Shown here: one piece after another, positions 1-7,869 of the stretch
Layout of the letters: every line of letters starts with the position of its first letter
How positions within the stretch are numbered: position 1 is the first letter of the stretch
From: Bacteroidales bacterium
Lineage (GTDB): Bacteria; Bacteroidota; Bacteroidia; Bacteroidales; Muribaculaceae
Direction: 5' to 3'
Assembly (NCBI GenBank): GCA_019420545.1
Contig: JAHZGZ010000210.1
Location: forward strand, 1-15,662
DNA length: 15,662 bases
Notes under the pieces: generated by a model
The model's input: the letters and a program-made list of their open reading frames with translations, nothing else
Database searches by the model: none
What the model was told of the DNA's origin: nothing
Program-made: the position numbers and the translations under genes

Positions 1-1
1 G

Positions 2-2716
2 AATGCAGAACTTCTGACTTTCGCACTGTATTCTCCCGACGACCGCTTCGATCAGACTTTTCTCAACAACTATGTCAAAATCAATGTCGAGCCCCGGCTG
101 AAACGTATCAGCGGTGTTGGCAAGACACAGCTTTTCGGCTCCAACTACAGTATGCGCCTGTGGCTGAAGCCCGACAGGATGGCGCAATACGGACTTATTC
201 CCGACGATATTTCAAACGTTCTTGCCGGGCAGAACATAGAGGCTGCCACCGGCTCTTTCGGTGCCAATCATCAGACGGCGAATGAATACACGATGAAATA
301 TCGCGGACGTCTCTCTACGGCAGAAGAGTTCGGTGAACTGGTTGTCAAATCTTTGCCCGGCGGTGATGTGTTGCGCCTGAAGGATGTTGCGGATGTGGAA
401 CTCGGCGATGAGTATTACAACTACTCGTCGGAGGTGAACGGACATCCCGCCGCCATGATGCTGATAAATCAGAAAGCAGGGTCAAACGCTTCAAGCACAA
501 TCAACGAGATACACGAGGTTTTTGACGACATCAGGGGCAGTCTGCCGGATGGTGCGGAATTTGTAGTGCTTACCGATACAAACAAGTTTCTCTATGCCTC
601 AATCCATTCTGTGATACGCACTCTGCTCGAAGCCATATTGCTTGTGGTGATTGTGGTTTATGTGTTCCTTCAGGATATAAAATCGACGCTGATTCCCACA
701 ATTTCGATCTTCGTCTCCATAATCGGAACATTCGCCGTTATGTCGCTGATTGGATTTTCAATCAATCTTCTTACGCTTTTCGCCCTTGTGCTGGCAATCG
801 GGACGGTGGTCGATGACGCGATAGTGGTGGTAGAGGCGGTGCAGGCGAAATTTGATGAAGGATACCGCTCGCCGGTGCTTGCCGCCGACGATGCCATGAA
901 GAGTGTGTCGTCAGCCGTGCTGACTTCCACAATAATATTCATGGCCGTTTTCATTCCGGTGGCGATGATGGGAGGGACTTCCGGCTCGTTCTACGCCCAG
1001 TTCGGCATCACGATGGCCGTGGCGGTCGGCATATCGGCAATCAATGCTTTTACGCTGTCTCCGGCTCTTTGCGCACTGTTGCTCAGACCCTATACCGATG
1101 AAGAAGGTAATGCGAAAAATAATTTCGCAGCTCGTTTCCGCAAGGCGTTCAACGCCGTTTTCAACCACATTAGCAACCGCTATGTGCGTGGCGTGCTGTA
1201 TGTAGTTCACCGCAGATGGCTGCTATGGAGCGTAATCGGTGTGTCAATAATGCTGCTCGTGATTATCATGAATGTCACCAAGACCGGGCTTATCCCGCAA
1301 GAGGATACCGGTACGGTATTGGTGAGCATGAACACAAAACCCGGCTCGTCGATGGCTCAAACACAAAAAGTCATGGACCGGATAAATCATAGTCTTGACA
1401 GCATAGGCGAGATTGAATACAATGGTGCTGTCGCCGGTTTCTCCTTCAACGGTTCCGGTTCATCACAAGCCATGTATTTTATGACGCTGAAAGACTGGAA
1501 AGAGCGTAAAGGCGACGGTCAGTCGGTCGAGGATGTGATAGAGAAAATCTATGCCCATACATCTGACATTCCGGATGCCACTGTATTTGCCATGTCACCC
1601 CCTATGATTGCCGGCTATGGTATGGGCAACGGTTTCGAGCTGTATCTTCAGTACAAGTCCGGCGGAGATATAAATGCCTTCAAGAAAGAGGCGGACAAGT
1701 TTGTCGAGGCGTTGTCCCGGCGTCCCGAAATCGGCGAGGTATATTCATCCTTCGCCACGGATTATCCACAGTATTGGGTGGATATCGACGCGGCAAAATG
1801 CGAGCAGTCGGGGGTTTCGCCGTCAGATGTGCTGTCCACTCTGGCAGGCTACTATACCGGCGGCTATGTGTCGGACTTCAACCGTTTCTCCAAGCTCTAC
1901 CATGTTACTATGCAGGCACCGTCTGAATACCGCATCAATCCGGAATCGCTGAATATGATGTATGTGCGTACATCAGACGGTTCGATGGCTCCTCTCAGCC
2001 ATTTCGTGCGTCTGACAAAGACTAATGGACCTTCAGATCTTACCCGCTTCAATCTGTTCAACGCCATAGCCATCAACGGCACTCCGGCACCGGGCTACAG
2101 TTCCGGTCAGGCAATAAAGGCTATTGGCGAGACTGCGCAGAAGGTGCTTCCGTCATCCTACGGATATGAGTTCGGCGGCCTGTCGCGCGAGGAGAGCAAG
2201 ACAACCAACAACGCCACGTTAATTTTCATTCTATGTTTCGTGCTTGTCTATCTGATATTGTGCGCTCTCTACGAAAGCCTGTTCGTACCGTTTGCCGTGC
2301 TGCTTTCGGTGCCTTGCGGACTGATGGGAAGTTTCCTGTTCGCGTGGATGTTCGACCTTGAGAACAATATCTATATGCAGACAGGATTGATTATGATTAT
2401 CGGACTTTTGGCAAAGACAGCAATTCTGCTCACGGAGTATGCCGAAAAGCGCCGTGCTGAAGGGATGTCCCTGGTAAAGGCGGCATACAGCGCCGCCAAG
2501 GTGCGTCTGCGCCCGATTCTGATGACGGTGCTGGCGATGGTATTCGGACTTGTGCCGCTGATGCTGGCACACGGAGTCGGAGCAAACGGCAGCCGTTCTC
2601 TTGCCACAGGTGTAATCGGCGGCATGATAGTCGGCACACTGGCTCTGCTTTTCCTTGTGCCGTCGCTGTTCATTGTGTTTCAACATATTCAGGAACAAGT
2701 AATGCGTAAAAGATGA
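2..2716 (+). CDS. RND (HAE1/AcrB-type) multidrug efflux transporter, 5'-partial
   Basis: This is the inner-membrane proton-driven pump of a tripartite efflux system. The frame is open from base 2, so the first visible ATG (152) is internal. About 904 residues are visible against a usual 1,030-1,060, so roughly the first 130, including TM1, lie outside the window. The porter domain is recognisable by the ISGVGKTQLFGSNY stretch (compare AcrB SGVGDVQLFG). The TM4 proton-relay motif TVVDDAIVVVE carries the Asp pair at visible codons 271-272. The TM10 lysine is present in GLLAKTAILL (codon 2414-2416). A large periplasmic loop and a second six-helix bundle follow. The stop overlaps the next gene's start (ATGA), implying translational coupling to the outer-membrane factor. 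The substrate cannot be read from sequence; drugs, bile acids or detergents are typical for the family. The family call is very secure. Confidence 0.96.
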   Translation, partial: NAELLTFALYSPDDRFDQTFLNNYVKINVEPRLKRISGVGKTQLFGSNYSMRLWLKPDRMAQYGLIPDDISNVLAGQNIEAATGSFGANHQTANEYTMKYRGRLSTAEEFGELVVKSLPGGDVLRLKDVADVELGDEYYNYSSEVNGHPAAMMLINQKAGSNASSTINEIHEVFDDIRGSLPDGAEFVVLTDTNKFLYASIHSVIRTLLEAILLVVIVVYVFLQDIKSTLIPTISIFVSIIGTFAVMSLIGFSINLLTLFALVLAIGTVVDDAIVVVEAVQAKFDEGYRSPVLAADDAMKSVSSAVLTSTIIFMAVFIPVAMMGGTSGSFYAQFGITMAVAVGISAINAFTLSPALCALLLRPYTDEEGNAKNNFAARFRKAFNAVFNHISNRYVRGVLYVVHRRWLLWSVIGVSIMLLVIIMNVTKTGLIPQEDTGTVLVSMNTKPGSSMAQTQKVMDRINHSLDSIGEIEYNGAVAGFSFNGSGSSQAMYFMTLKDWKERKGDGQSVEDVIEKIYAHTSDIPDATVFAMSPPMIAGYGMGNGFELYLQYKSGGDINAFKKEADKFVEALSRRPEIGEVYSSFATDYPQYWVDIDAAKCEQSGVSPSDVLSTLAGYYTGGYVSDFNRFSKLYHVTMQAPSEYRINPESLNMMYVRTSDGSMAPLSHFVRLTKTNGPSDLTRFNLFNAIAINGTPAPGYSSGQAIKAIGETAQKVLPSSYGYEFGGLSREESKTTNNATLIFILCFVLVYLILCALYESLFVPFAVLLSVPCGLMGSFLFAWMFDLENNIYMQTGLIMIIGLLAKTAILLTEYAEKRRAEGMSLVKAAYSAAKVRLRPILMTVLAMVFGLVPLMLAHGVGANGSRSLATGVIGGMIVGTLALLFLVPSLFIVFQHIQEQVMRKR

Positions 2717-4071
2717 AAAATACTGTATTGATCATATTGTCTCTTCTGACGCTATCCGGTTGCGGCACTTACAGCCGCTATACAAGCCCGGAGGTATCGA
2801 CCGAAGGCCTGTACCGTAATTTATATGAGGCAAACGACACTTCGACAATCGCTTCATTGCCGTGGCGCGAGATGTTCGCCGACACCTGTCTCCAGTCGTT
2901 GATTGAAAAAGGTTTGTCTGCCAATACTGATTTGAACATCGCCCGACTGCGTGTCGAAGCGGCGGAAGCCTCTCTGTCAGCGGCAAAACTGGCTTATCTT
3001 CCGTCTGTGGGGCTGACTGGGGAAGGAGGTGTTAGCCGATACGACGGAAGCACTGCCAAGACCTATAACATCGGTGCGGGAGCGAGTTGGGAACTTGACA
3101 TATTCGGAAAACTGACCTCCGCGAAACGTGGAGATATAGCAGCATTGGAAGGAAGTCGTGATTACCGGCAGGCGGTTCAGACGCGCCTCATCGCCACAAT
3201 CGCTGACAGTTATTATACGCTTGCCATGCTTGACGCCCAGCTTGAAATCAACGGCAGGACGCTTGAAAACTGGCGCAATACGGTAAAGACCCTTGAGGCT
3301 TTGAAAAGGGTTGGCAAATCCAATGAGGGGGGAGTGTTGCAGGCAAAGTCAAGCGTAATGGAACTCGAGGCTTCCCGTCTGGCTATCCTCAAAAGCATTT
3401 CAGAGACAGAAAACGCCTTGTCCTCTGTTCTTGCCATGCCTTCGCAGACAATACGGCGTGGGAATTTGAGAGATGCGTCTTTCCCGGATACCATTTCCAT
3501 AGGAGTGCCTTTGCAACTGCTTTCCAACCGGCCCGATGTGCGGAACGCTGAGATGAATCTCGCACAGGCTTTTTATACTACAAATGTTGCGAGAGCCGCC
3601 TTTTATCCGAGCATCACCCTTTCCGGCACTCTCGGGTGGACAAACAACGGCGGTGGAATCATAACCAATCCGGGACAGTGGCTGCTTAACGCAATCGGCT
3701 CACTTACTCAGCCATTGTTCAACCGTGGCACCAATATCGCCAATCTGAAAATAGCCAAAATACAACAGGAGGAAGCTCGGTTATTGTTCCAACAGTCGCT
3801 ACTTGATGCCGGGAAGGAGGTAACCGATGCCTTGACCGCATGGCAGACGGCAAAATCACAGATTGACATTTCAGAGCGTCAGGTCGAGACCTTGAATGAA
3901 GCTGTACGCAAGACCCAACTATTGATGCGACATTCAGACACGACCTATCTTGAAGTGCTGACAGCCCAGCAGACACTTCTCAATGCGGAAATGACTCTCG
4001 CGCAACGACGCTTCGACCGCATACAAGCCGTCATCAACCTCTATCATGCTCTCGGAGGAGGTATAAAATAA
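2713..4071 (+). CDS. NodT/OprM-type efflux outer-membrane lipoprotein (TolC-like factor)
   Basis: This is the outer-membrane channel that would dock with the upstream RND pump and its adaptor. The 452 residues match the usual family length. The N-terminus is a lipoprotein signal, MKNTVLIILSLLTLSGCG, with the lipobox cysteine at residue 17, so the mature protein is lipid-anchored. Two OEP (outer membrane efflux protein) repeats follow. Landmarks include WELDIFGK in the first repeat, the conserved LLSNRPDVRNAE between repeats, YPSITLSGTLGW and QPLFNRG in a beta-barrel strand, and YLEVLTAQQTLLNAE in the last long helix. The start codon overlaps the pump's stop by four bases, so the two are one operon. 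No clear terminator follows. The 100-bp gap to the next gene has only weak hairpins (for instance TTAG/CTAA near 4121-4131) and a T-rich run near 4138-4146. Confidence 0.95.
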   Translation: MKNTVLIILSLLTLSGCGTYSRYTSPEVSTEGLYRNLYEANDTSTIASLPWREMFADTCLQSLIEKGLSANTDLNIARLRVEAAEASLSAAKLAYLPSVGLTGEGGVSRYDGSTAKTYNIGAGASWELDIFGKLTSAKRGDIAALEGSRDYRQAVQTRLIATIADSYYTLAMLDAQLEINGRTLENWRNTVKTLEALKRVGKSNEGGVLQAKSSVMELEASRLAILKSISETENALSSVLAMPSQTIRRGNLRDASFPDTISIGVPLQLLSNRPDVRNAEMNLAQAFYTTNVARAAFYPSITLSGTLGWTNNGGGIITNPGQWLLNAIGSLTQPLFNRGTNIANLKIAKIQQEEARLLFQQSLLDAGKEVTDALTAWQTAKSQIDISERQVETLNEAVRKTQLLMRHSDTTYLEVLTAQQTLLNAEMTLAQRRFDRIQAVINLYHALGGGIK

Positions 4072-4155
4072 AAGCATAGTAGCTATATTATTGAGAAAAT
4101 GAAGTCAGGCTGCCTTTAGTTTCTAAGAGTCGGATTATTTTTGTTATTAGATAAG

Positions 4156-4185
4156 CTTGATTTCCGTGGCAGATGCGTAACTTTG
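4156..4185 (+). promoter_or_regulatory. Bacteroidetes-type promoter, C45 hydrolase
   Basis: The -7 box TAACTTTG at 4178-4185 matches TAnnTTTG exactly. A -33-like CTTG lies at 4156-4159 with 18 bp between them, slightly short of the usual 19-21. Transcription would begin about 7 nt downstream, essentially at the ATG at 4191, giving a leaderless or nearly leaderless mRNA. The box also lies between the in-frame ATGs at 4173 and 4191, which favours 4191 as the true start. Confidence 0.5.
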
Positions 4186-4190
4186 CGGTC

Positions 4191-5249
4191 ATGAAAGCGA
4201 CGCGCGGTATAATATTGGCGATTCTGACGGCGGTATGTGGAGTATCGGCGGTATGGGCCTGTACGAGTGCCATAGTCGGAGCCGGAGCGAGTGCCTCGGG
4301 GCGCATGCTTCTGTGGAAGCATCGCGACACCGGCACGGAGCACAGCTTCGTGGCGCATGTCACGCCGGCAGAAGGACAGGATGGTCTGGAGTATGTGGCC
4401 CTGTTCAATGGCGGAGATTCGCTGTTGCGGGAAGCATGGGTCGGCGTGAACGAGGCTGGCTTTGCCGTGATGAATACGGCAAGCTATAATCTGGCTCCTG
4501 ATACGGCTCTCCTGCGTGACCGCGAGGGTACGGTTATGGCCATGGCTCTTGCGGTGTGCCGCAATGTGTCGGATTTCGACAGTCTGCTGCGTGTGTTGCC
4601 CCGTCCGATGGGCGTACAGGCCAATTTCGGAGCGGTTGATGCAGCGGGCTACGGCGCGTATTTCGAGACTTGCGATACCGGTTTTCGTCGAATTGATCTT
4701 GCGCGTCCCGACACCATGATTGTCCGCACCAATTATAGCCATACCGGGAAGAATGATGGCGGATTCGGGTATATCCGCGAGGCCTCGGCTGTACATCTGC
4801 TTGAGCCGATGGTGGCCTCGCACAGAGCCACTCCACAGGAGATATTCGATTCAGTATCGTGCAGCTTTTACCATTCGCTGTACGGTTACGATCCGGTCGC
4901 TGCCGATACGGCTGCCGTATGGCTGGTCGATCAGGATTTTATTCCGCGATATTCTACCGGAGCGAGTGTAGTAATCGAGATTCCGGTTACGGGAGAAGAC
5001 TGTCGCGGAGCGGTAATGTGGACGGCTTTGGGCTATCCGCCCTGTGCCGAGCTGTTGCCGGTCACTCTCGACTCGATACCTCCGGGCCTTGGGGCAGAGG
5101 GGCTGGCGTGGCGTTCGCCGTTGTGTGACCGTGCCGTCGAGGCCAAACACCGGATTTTTCCGATAAGCCGCGGATCGGGCAGTCATTACATATATCTTCC
5201 CGAACTTCGCCGTGTGCTTGGCGCGAAGAGTAGTGCGCGTGCGTACTGA
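4191..5249 (+). CDS. Exported C45-family Ntn hydrolase (linear amide C-N hydrolase / acyltransferase-like)
   Basis: This resembles secreted C45 (isopenicillin-N acyltransferase-like) N-terminal-nucleophile hydrolases, which cleave or exchange linear amide bonds. I chose the ATG at 4191 (352 aa) over the in-frame ATG at 4173, because it begins a clean signal peptide and the promoter -7 box lies between the two. The signal (MKATRGIILAILTAVCG onward) ends in VWA, directly followed by Cys24 in CTSAIV. Processing there would expose Cys24 as the N-terminal nucleophile. The family hallmark LLWKHRDT follows at residues 40-47 with a conserved Arg45; NYSHTG and the Gly/Ser-rich C-terminus (SRGSGSHYIYLP) also fit. 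Lipoprotein processing at Cys24 is possible, but the Trp before Ala is atypical for a lipobox. Related families are C69 dipeptidases and choloylglycine hydrolases; the WKHRD pattern favours C45. The substrate is unknown. Confidence 0.82.
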   Translation: MKATRGIILAILTAVCGVSAVWACTSAIVGAGASASGRMLLWKHRDTGTEHSFVAHVTPAEGQDGLEYVALFNGGDSLLREAWVGVNEAGFAVMNTASYNLAPDTALLRDREGTVMAMALAVCRNVSDFDSLLRVLPRPMGVQANFGAVDAAGYGAYFETCDTGFRRIDLARPDTMIVRTNYSHTGKNDGGFGYIREASAVHLLEPMVASHRATPQEIFDSVSCSFYHSLYGYDPVAADTAAVWLVDQDFIPRYSTGASVVIEIPVTGEDCRGAVMWTALGYPPCAELLPVTLDSIPPGLGAEGLAWRSPLCDRAVEAKHRIFPISRGSGSHYIYLPELRRVLGAKSSARAY

Positions 5250-5321
5250 AACCGCAGTTTTCTCCTATAATGATATAATTCATCATACTATATACTTTCA
5301 TTATACTATACAATAAAAAAT

Positions 5322-5699
5322 ATGAAACCTGCACTTGCAACTGTACTGCTGCTTATTGTATCAAATGTGTTCATGACTCTTGCGTGGTACGGACATCTCA
5401 AGCTGCAGAGCAGCGGTGTATCAAGCAACTGGCCTTTGTATGTAGTAATTTTGCTCAGCTGGGGTATAGCGCTGATCGAGTATATGTTTATGATTCCGGC
5501 CAACCGTATAGGGTTTGACGGGAACGGCGGTCCGTACTCACTCGTTCAGTTGAAGGTGATGCAGGAGTGTATCACACTTGTAGTGTTTACTGTATTCACG
5601 ATGATAGCTTTCAAAGGTACGCATATAGGCTGGAACCATATCGCGGCGTTTGTGCTGCTTGTGATAGCCGTATACCTTGTGTTTATGGACAGCAAGTAG
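5322..5699 (+). CDS. DUF486 / DMT-superfamily small membrane protein
   Basis: This 125-residue integral membrane protein has four predicted helices. Residues 4-23 contain the family-typical SNVFMTLAWYGHLK, followed by a helix around VVILLSWGIALIEY, one around ITLVVFTVFTMIAF and a C-terminal helix HIAAFVLLVIAVYLVF. The motif MIPANRIGF (compare family VPANRIGY) and the QLKVMQE stretch before helix 3 are diagnostic of DUF486. Family members are grouped with drug/metabolite transporters, but no substrate is established that I know of. It starts 72 bp after the C45 gene. The intervening stretch is AT-rich (5263-5315), with TATACTTTC-like sequence and no exact -7 box, so it may be cotranscribed or have its own weak promoter. 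The gene ends in TAG, showing that TAG serves as an ordinary stop in this genome. Confidence 0.9.
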   Translation: MKPALATVLLLIVSNVFMTLAWYGHLKLQSSGVSSNWPLYVVILLSWGIALIEYMFMIPANRIGFDGNGGPYSLVQLKVMQECITLVVFTVFTMIAFKGTHIGWNHIAAFVLLVIAVYLVFMDSK

Positions 5700-5760
5700 C
5701 GCAACTGCTTCCCATGGAACATACAGCACAATCCGGAAGTATTATAGGCCGGATAAAAAG

Positions 5761-5799
5761 AAAAGAGAGGGATGCCACCACGGCGTCTCTCTCTCTTTT
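5761..5799. terminator. Bidirectional intrinsic terminator between convergent genes
   Basis: A 9-bp stem AAAAGAGAG (5761-5769) / CTCTCTTTT (5791-5799) continues inward, after a two-base bulge, as seven more pairs (5770-5776 with 5782-5788, including two G-T wobbles). On the minus strand the stem is followed by TTTTCTTTTTAT, an excellent U-tract. On the plus strand the U-tract is the 3' arm itself. It would stop DUF486 transcripts from the left and any minus-strand transcript from the right. Confidence 0.75.
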
Positions 5800-5871
5800 A
5801 TGCCTGAAAAAGTGAATCACAGGCAATCCAAATATCCATAAACAGATAGAAAAGATAAAGGAGTATATTCT

Positions 5872-5916
5872 AAAATCGAAGGATAGCCGTATACATAAGT
5901 ATACATCCCCGATTTT
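5872..5916. repeat. Nested inverted repeat (long hairpin)
   Basis: Three arms nest symmetrically: AAAATCG (5873-5879) with CGATTTT (5910-5916), GGAT with ATCC, and a core GTATAC-ATAA-GTATAC (about 5889-5904). The result is an elongated stem-loop of about 45 nt, readable from either strand. It is not followed by a U-tract, so it is not a conventional terminator. It sits between the GIN-domain gene's stop and the terminator at 5761-5799. Confidence 0.7.
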
Positions 5917-5923
5917 CGGTATG

Positions 5924-5931
5924 CAAAGTTA
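5924..5931 (-). promoter_or_regulatory. Orphan minus-strand -7 box
   Basis: TAACTTTG on the minus strand matches TAnnTTTG exactly, but it points into an intergenic region with no minus-strand protein gene downstream for more than 1 kb. A matching -33 TTTG is not seen; the region 19-21 bp upstream is AT-rich. Confidence 0.3.
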
Positions 5932-5975
5932 TAGTAAAAATATTAAAAGCTGATTAATATTAAGGAAAAATTTCG

Positions 5976-6704
5976 TTAATTGGCTTGATTTTCTTCAATA
6001 GCAAGCACTTTTACACCGATAGAACGGTTTTTTATCTTCGGCGAACCTTTGTAATATACTTTGCCGGAACTTGCTCCGCTTACGGTAAGCACGTCAGTGG
6101 CAGTACACTGTACATAGCCGGTGCCGAGCATCGAACATTTGACGTCGACCGAGGTGACATCATCGGCCTGTATTGAACCTGTTCCGATGAGGCTGTATTT
6201 TGCTTTGGCCGCACTTCCCGATATGGCCATGACGCCATTGCCGGTCTCAAGCGACGCGTCGAGGTAGTTGGTGTCGATATTTCGGATTGAAATCTGACCG
6301 TTGCCGATGAGGCGTGCGCGGAATGCGGGGGTCGGCTCAACGGTAGCTACACGCACCAGTGAGTCGCCCGAGTTTTCAACTTTTGTAAGAAAGCGTGAAT
6401 ACACGGTGACTACGGGCAGCCCTGTATAGTTGGCTCCATCGGTAGAAAGCTGTATCTCGAGGGTCTGCTTGTTGTTGGAGAACATCAGCAACGACGCCAT
6501 TTCGGGTGTGGTGGTGAAGCGTGCGAAACCTGCAGAATCGGCGCTGGCACGGTATTCGACGGTCACACCTTCGATTACTTTCAGGGCAGTGAAGTCGTTG
6601 ACCGCTATCTCATATTTTCTGACGGAGTTGTCGATAGGTTCGGCTGCGAAGAGCGATGCGGCTGCCATTGCCGCAGTTGCGATTGTGAGGATAAACTTTT
6701 TCAT
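5976..6704 (-). CDS. Exported head-GIN domain (DUF2807) protein
   Basis: This secreted or periplasmic protein is predicted to be beta-helical. I chose the ATG at 6704 (242 aa); the frame extends two codons further only through a TTG at 6710. The signal peptide MKKFILTIATAAMAAASLFA ends before AEPIDN. The DUF2807 region begins with VNDFTALKVIEGVTVEYR (about residues 36-53) and runs through repeated short beta segments such as GNGQISI, TGNGVMAISG, IGTGSIQ and LGTGYVQ, ending in ASSGKVYYKGSPKI. The repeated xGxG-type turns are characteristic of the fold. Its function in Bacteroidetes is not established; surface or adhesin-like roles are speculation. It starts 37 bp after the dusB stop on the same strand with no promoter or terminator visible between, so cotranscription with dusB is likely. 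Confidence 0.88.
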   Translation of the reverse strand: MKKFILTIATAAMAAASLFAAEPIDNSVRKYEIAVNDFTALKVIEGVTVEYRASADSAGFARFTTTPEMASLLMFSNNKQTLEIQLSTDGANYTGLPVVTVYSRFLTKVENSGDSLVRVATVEPTPAFRARLIGNGQISIRNIDTNYLDASLETGNGVMAISGSAAKAKYSLIGTGSIQADDVTSVDVKCSMLGTGYVQCTATDVLTVSGASSGKVYYKGSPKIKNRSIGVKVLAIEENQAN

Positions 6705-6741
6705 ATTCAAGAAAATTCCAGTGGGGAGAGGCTCGTGATGA

Positions 6742-7728
6742 TTATTCGGATGGGAGTATATCGGTTTCTATATGGTTGAGTATTGCATCGAGTTCGGGCC
6801 AAGTGTCGGCACGAAGCATTGCTATACGGGTTTCGCGGAAGTTTGGTATCCCTTTGAAGAGAGGCGATGCCGCAAGATGTCGGCGTATGTGGAGTATGCC
6901 GCGGTGTTCGTCGATATTGGCGATGCTTTCGGTAATCTGGCGGCGCAGCAGGCGGAACTTTGTAGTGTTGCTGAGCGGCTCCGGCGGCAGATTATTCAAG
7001 GCGCGGGCTACGTCATGGAATATCCATGGGGCACCTATCGACGCACGTCCTATCATCACTCCGTCGACACCGTATCGGTCGAAAGCTTCGACAGCCTTCT
7101 GCGGGGTGGTGATATCTCCGTTGCCGATCAGGGGGATATGAAGACGCGGATTTTCCTTCACTCGTGCGATCATTTCCCAATCGGCTTCGCCGGTATACAT
7201 CTGCGAGCGTGTACGTCCGTGTACCGTCAAGGCCTGTATGCCGCAGTCCTGAAGCTGCTCCGCGAGATCGACGATTATCTTTGAGTCATGATCCCATCCG
7301 AGACGGGTCTTAACCGTAACGGGAATGTGCACCGCATTGACCACTGCGCGGGTGATCTCAAGCATTTTCGGTATGTCGCGAAGCATTCCTGCTCCCGCAC
7401 CTTTACCGGCCACTTTTTTTACCGGACATCCGAAGTTGATATCGAGAATGTCAGGCCCTGCAGCCTCGACAATTGCTGCAGCCTCGACCATAGGCCCTAC
7501 TTCGCGTCCATAGATCTGTATGGCGGTGGGGCGTTCGTGGGGATCTATATGGAGCTTGCGCGTGGTTGCACTGATATTGCGTATCAGCGCGTCGGCACTG
7601 ACAAATTCGGTATATACCATATCGGCGCCCTGCTCTTTGCAGATAAGGCGAAAGGAGTGGTCGGTGACGTCCTCCATCGGAGCGAGCATCACTGGCCGCG
7701 GGCCGAGATCTATGGTTCCTATCTTCAT
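6742..7728 (-). CDS. dusB: tRNA-dihydrouridine synthase B
   Basis: This cytoplasmic FMN- and NADPH-dependent enzyme reduces specific uridines in the tRNA D-loop. It is 328 residues, the normal family length. The N-terminal FMN-binding strand VMLAPMEDVTDHSFR is at residues 13-27. The catalytic cysteine is Cys101 in the signature DINFGCPVKKVAGKGAGAGM, which protonates the uracil ring. KTRLGWD and the HGRTRSQMYTGEADW segment form the phosphate- and substrate-binding part of the TIM barrel. GNGDI and DGVMIGRASIGAPW complete the barrel, and a small helical tRNA-binding domain follows. The DusB rather than DusA/DusC assignment rests on the CPVKKVxxKGAG form of the motif. It lies between the M16 peptidase gene (141 bp upstream) and the GIN-domain gene (37 bp downstream), all on the minus strand. 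Confidence 0.93.
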   Translation of the reverse strand: MKIGTIDLGPRPVMLAPMEDVTDHSFRLICKEQGADMVYTEFVSADALIRNISATTRKLHIDPHERPTAIQIYGREVGPMVEAAAIVEAAGPDILDINFGCPVKKVAGKGAGAGMLRDIPKMLEITRAVVNAVHIPVTVKTRLGWDHDSKIIVDLAEQLQDCGIQALTVHGRTRSQMYTGEADWEMIARVKENPRLHIPLIGNGDITTPQKAVEAFDRYGVDGVMIGRASIGAPWIFHDVARALNNLPPEPLSNTTKFRLLRRQITESIANIDEHRGILHIRRHLAASPLFKGIPNFRETRIAMLRADTWPELDAILNHIETDILPSE

Positions 7729-7750
7729 CGGTAATGGGTTATTACTTATG

Positions 7751-7758
7751 CGAAGTTA
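7751..7758 (-). promoter_or_regulatory. Possible -7 box for dusB
   Basis: TAACTTCG on the minus strand differs from TAnnTTTG at one base and would start transcription about 16 nt before the dusB ATG. No -33 TTTG is visible at the expected distance. The rest of the 141-bp gap is AT-rich, with only very short palindromes such as CTAAAAATTTAG near 7842-7853. Confidence 0.3.
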
Positions 7759-7869
7759 ATAATTATTCGCGTGAAAAGAGCGTATGTTATCGTATGAGAA
7801 CCGGGAAATTTGCTAAAAAGAGCATAAATGGGCAAAATCGGCTAAATTTTTAGTGGAATATGCCAAATG

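Larger units (their letters stand above)
5755..5920 (-). ncRNA. Candidate small RNA in the convergent intergenic region
   Basis: On the minus strand an exact -7 box TAACTTTG (5931-5924) would start a transcript near 5917-5920. It would run about 160 nt to the strong terminator at 5799-5761. Its 5' end would fold into a nested hairpin (5872-5916). No ORF of note is present in it. No good -33 element is visible 19-21 bp upstream, so the region could instead simply be the 3' untranslated tail of the GIN-domain gene, processed or not. No Rfam family is recognised. Confidence 0.25.

Noticed and set aside
2231..2698. 155-codon minus-strand ORF at the 3' end of the RND gene
   Set aside because: It is antisense to conserved RND transmembrane sequence; its His/Gln-rich translation is typical of a shadow frame.
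4116..4823. 235-codon minus-strand ORF over the C45 hydrolase
   Set aside because: It is composition-driven, rich in Arg, His and Gln, and antisense to a coherent signal-peptide enzyme.
2..5249. A resistance island combining the efflux pump with the C45 enzyme as a beta-lactam-degrading system
   Set aside because: The C45 gene has its own promoter, no mobile-element boundaries are visible, and family membership does not imply beta-lactam hydrolysis.
5731..5754. Inverted repeat ATCCGG...CCGGAT after the DUF486 gene
   Set aside because: A 6-bp stem with a 12-base loop and no U-tract; it adjoins the real terminator at 5761-5799 and does not need a separate role.
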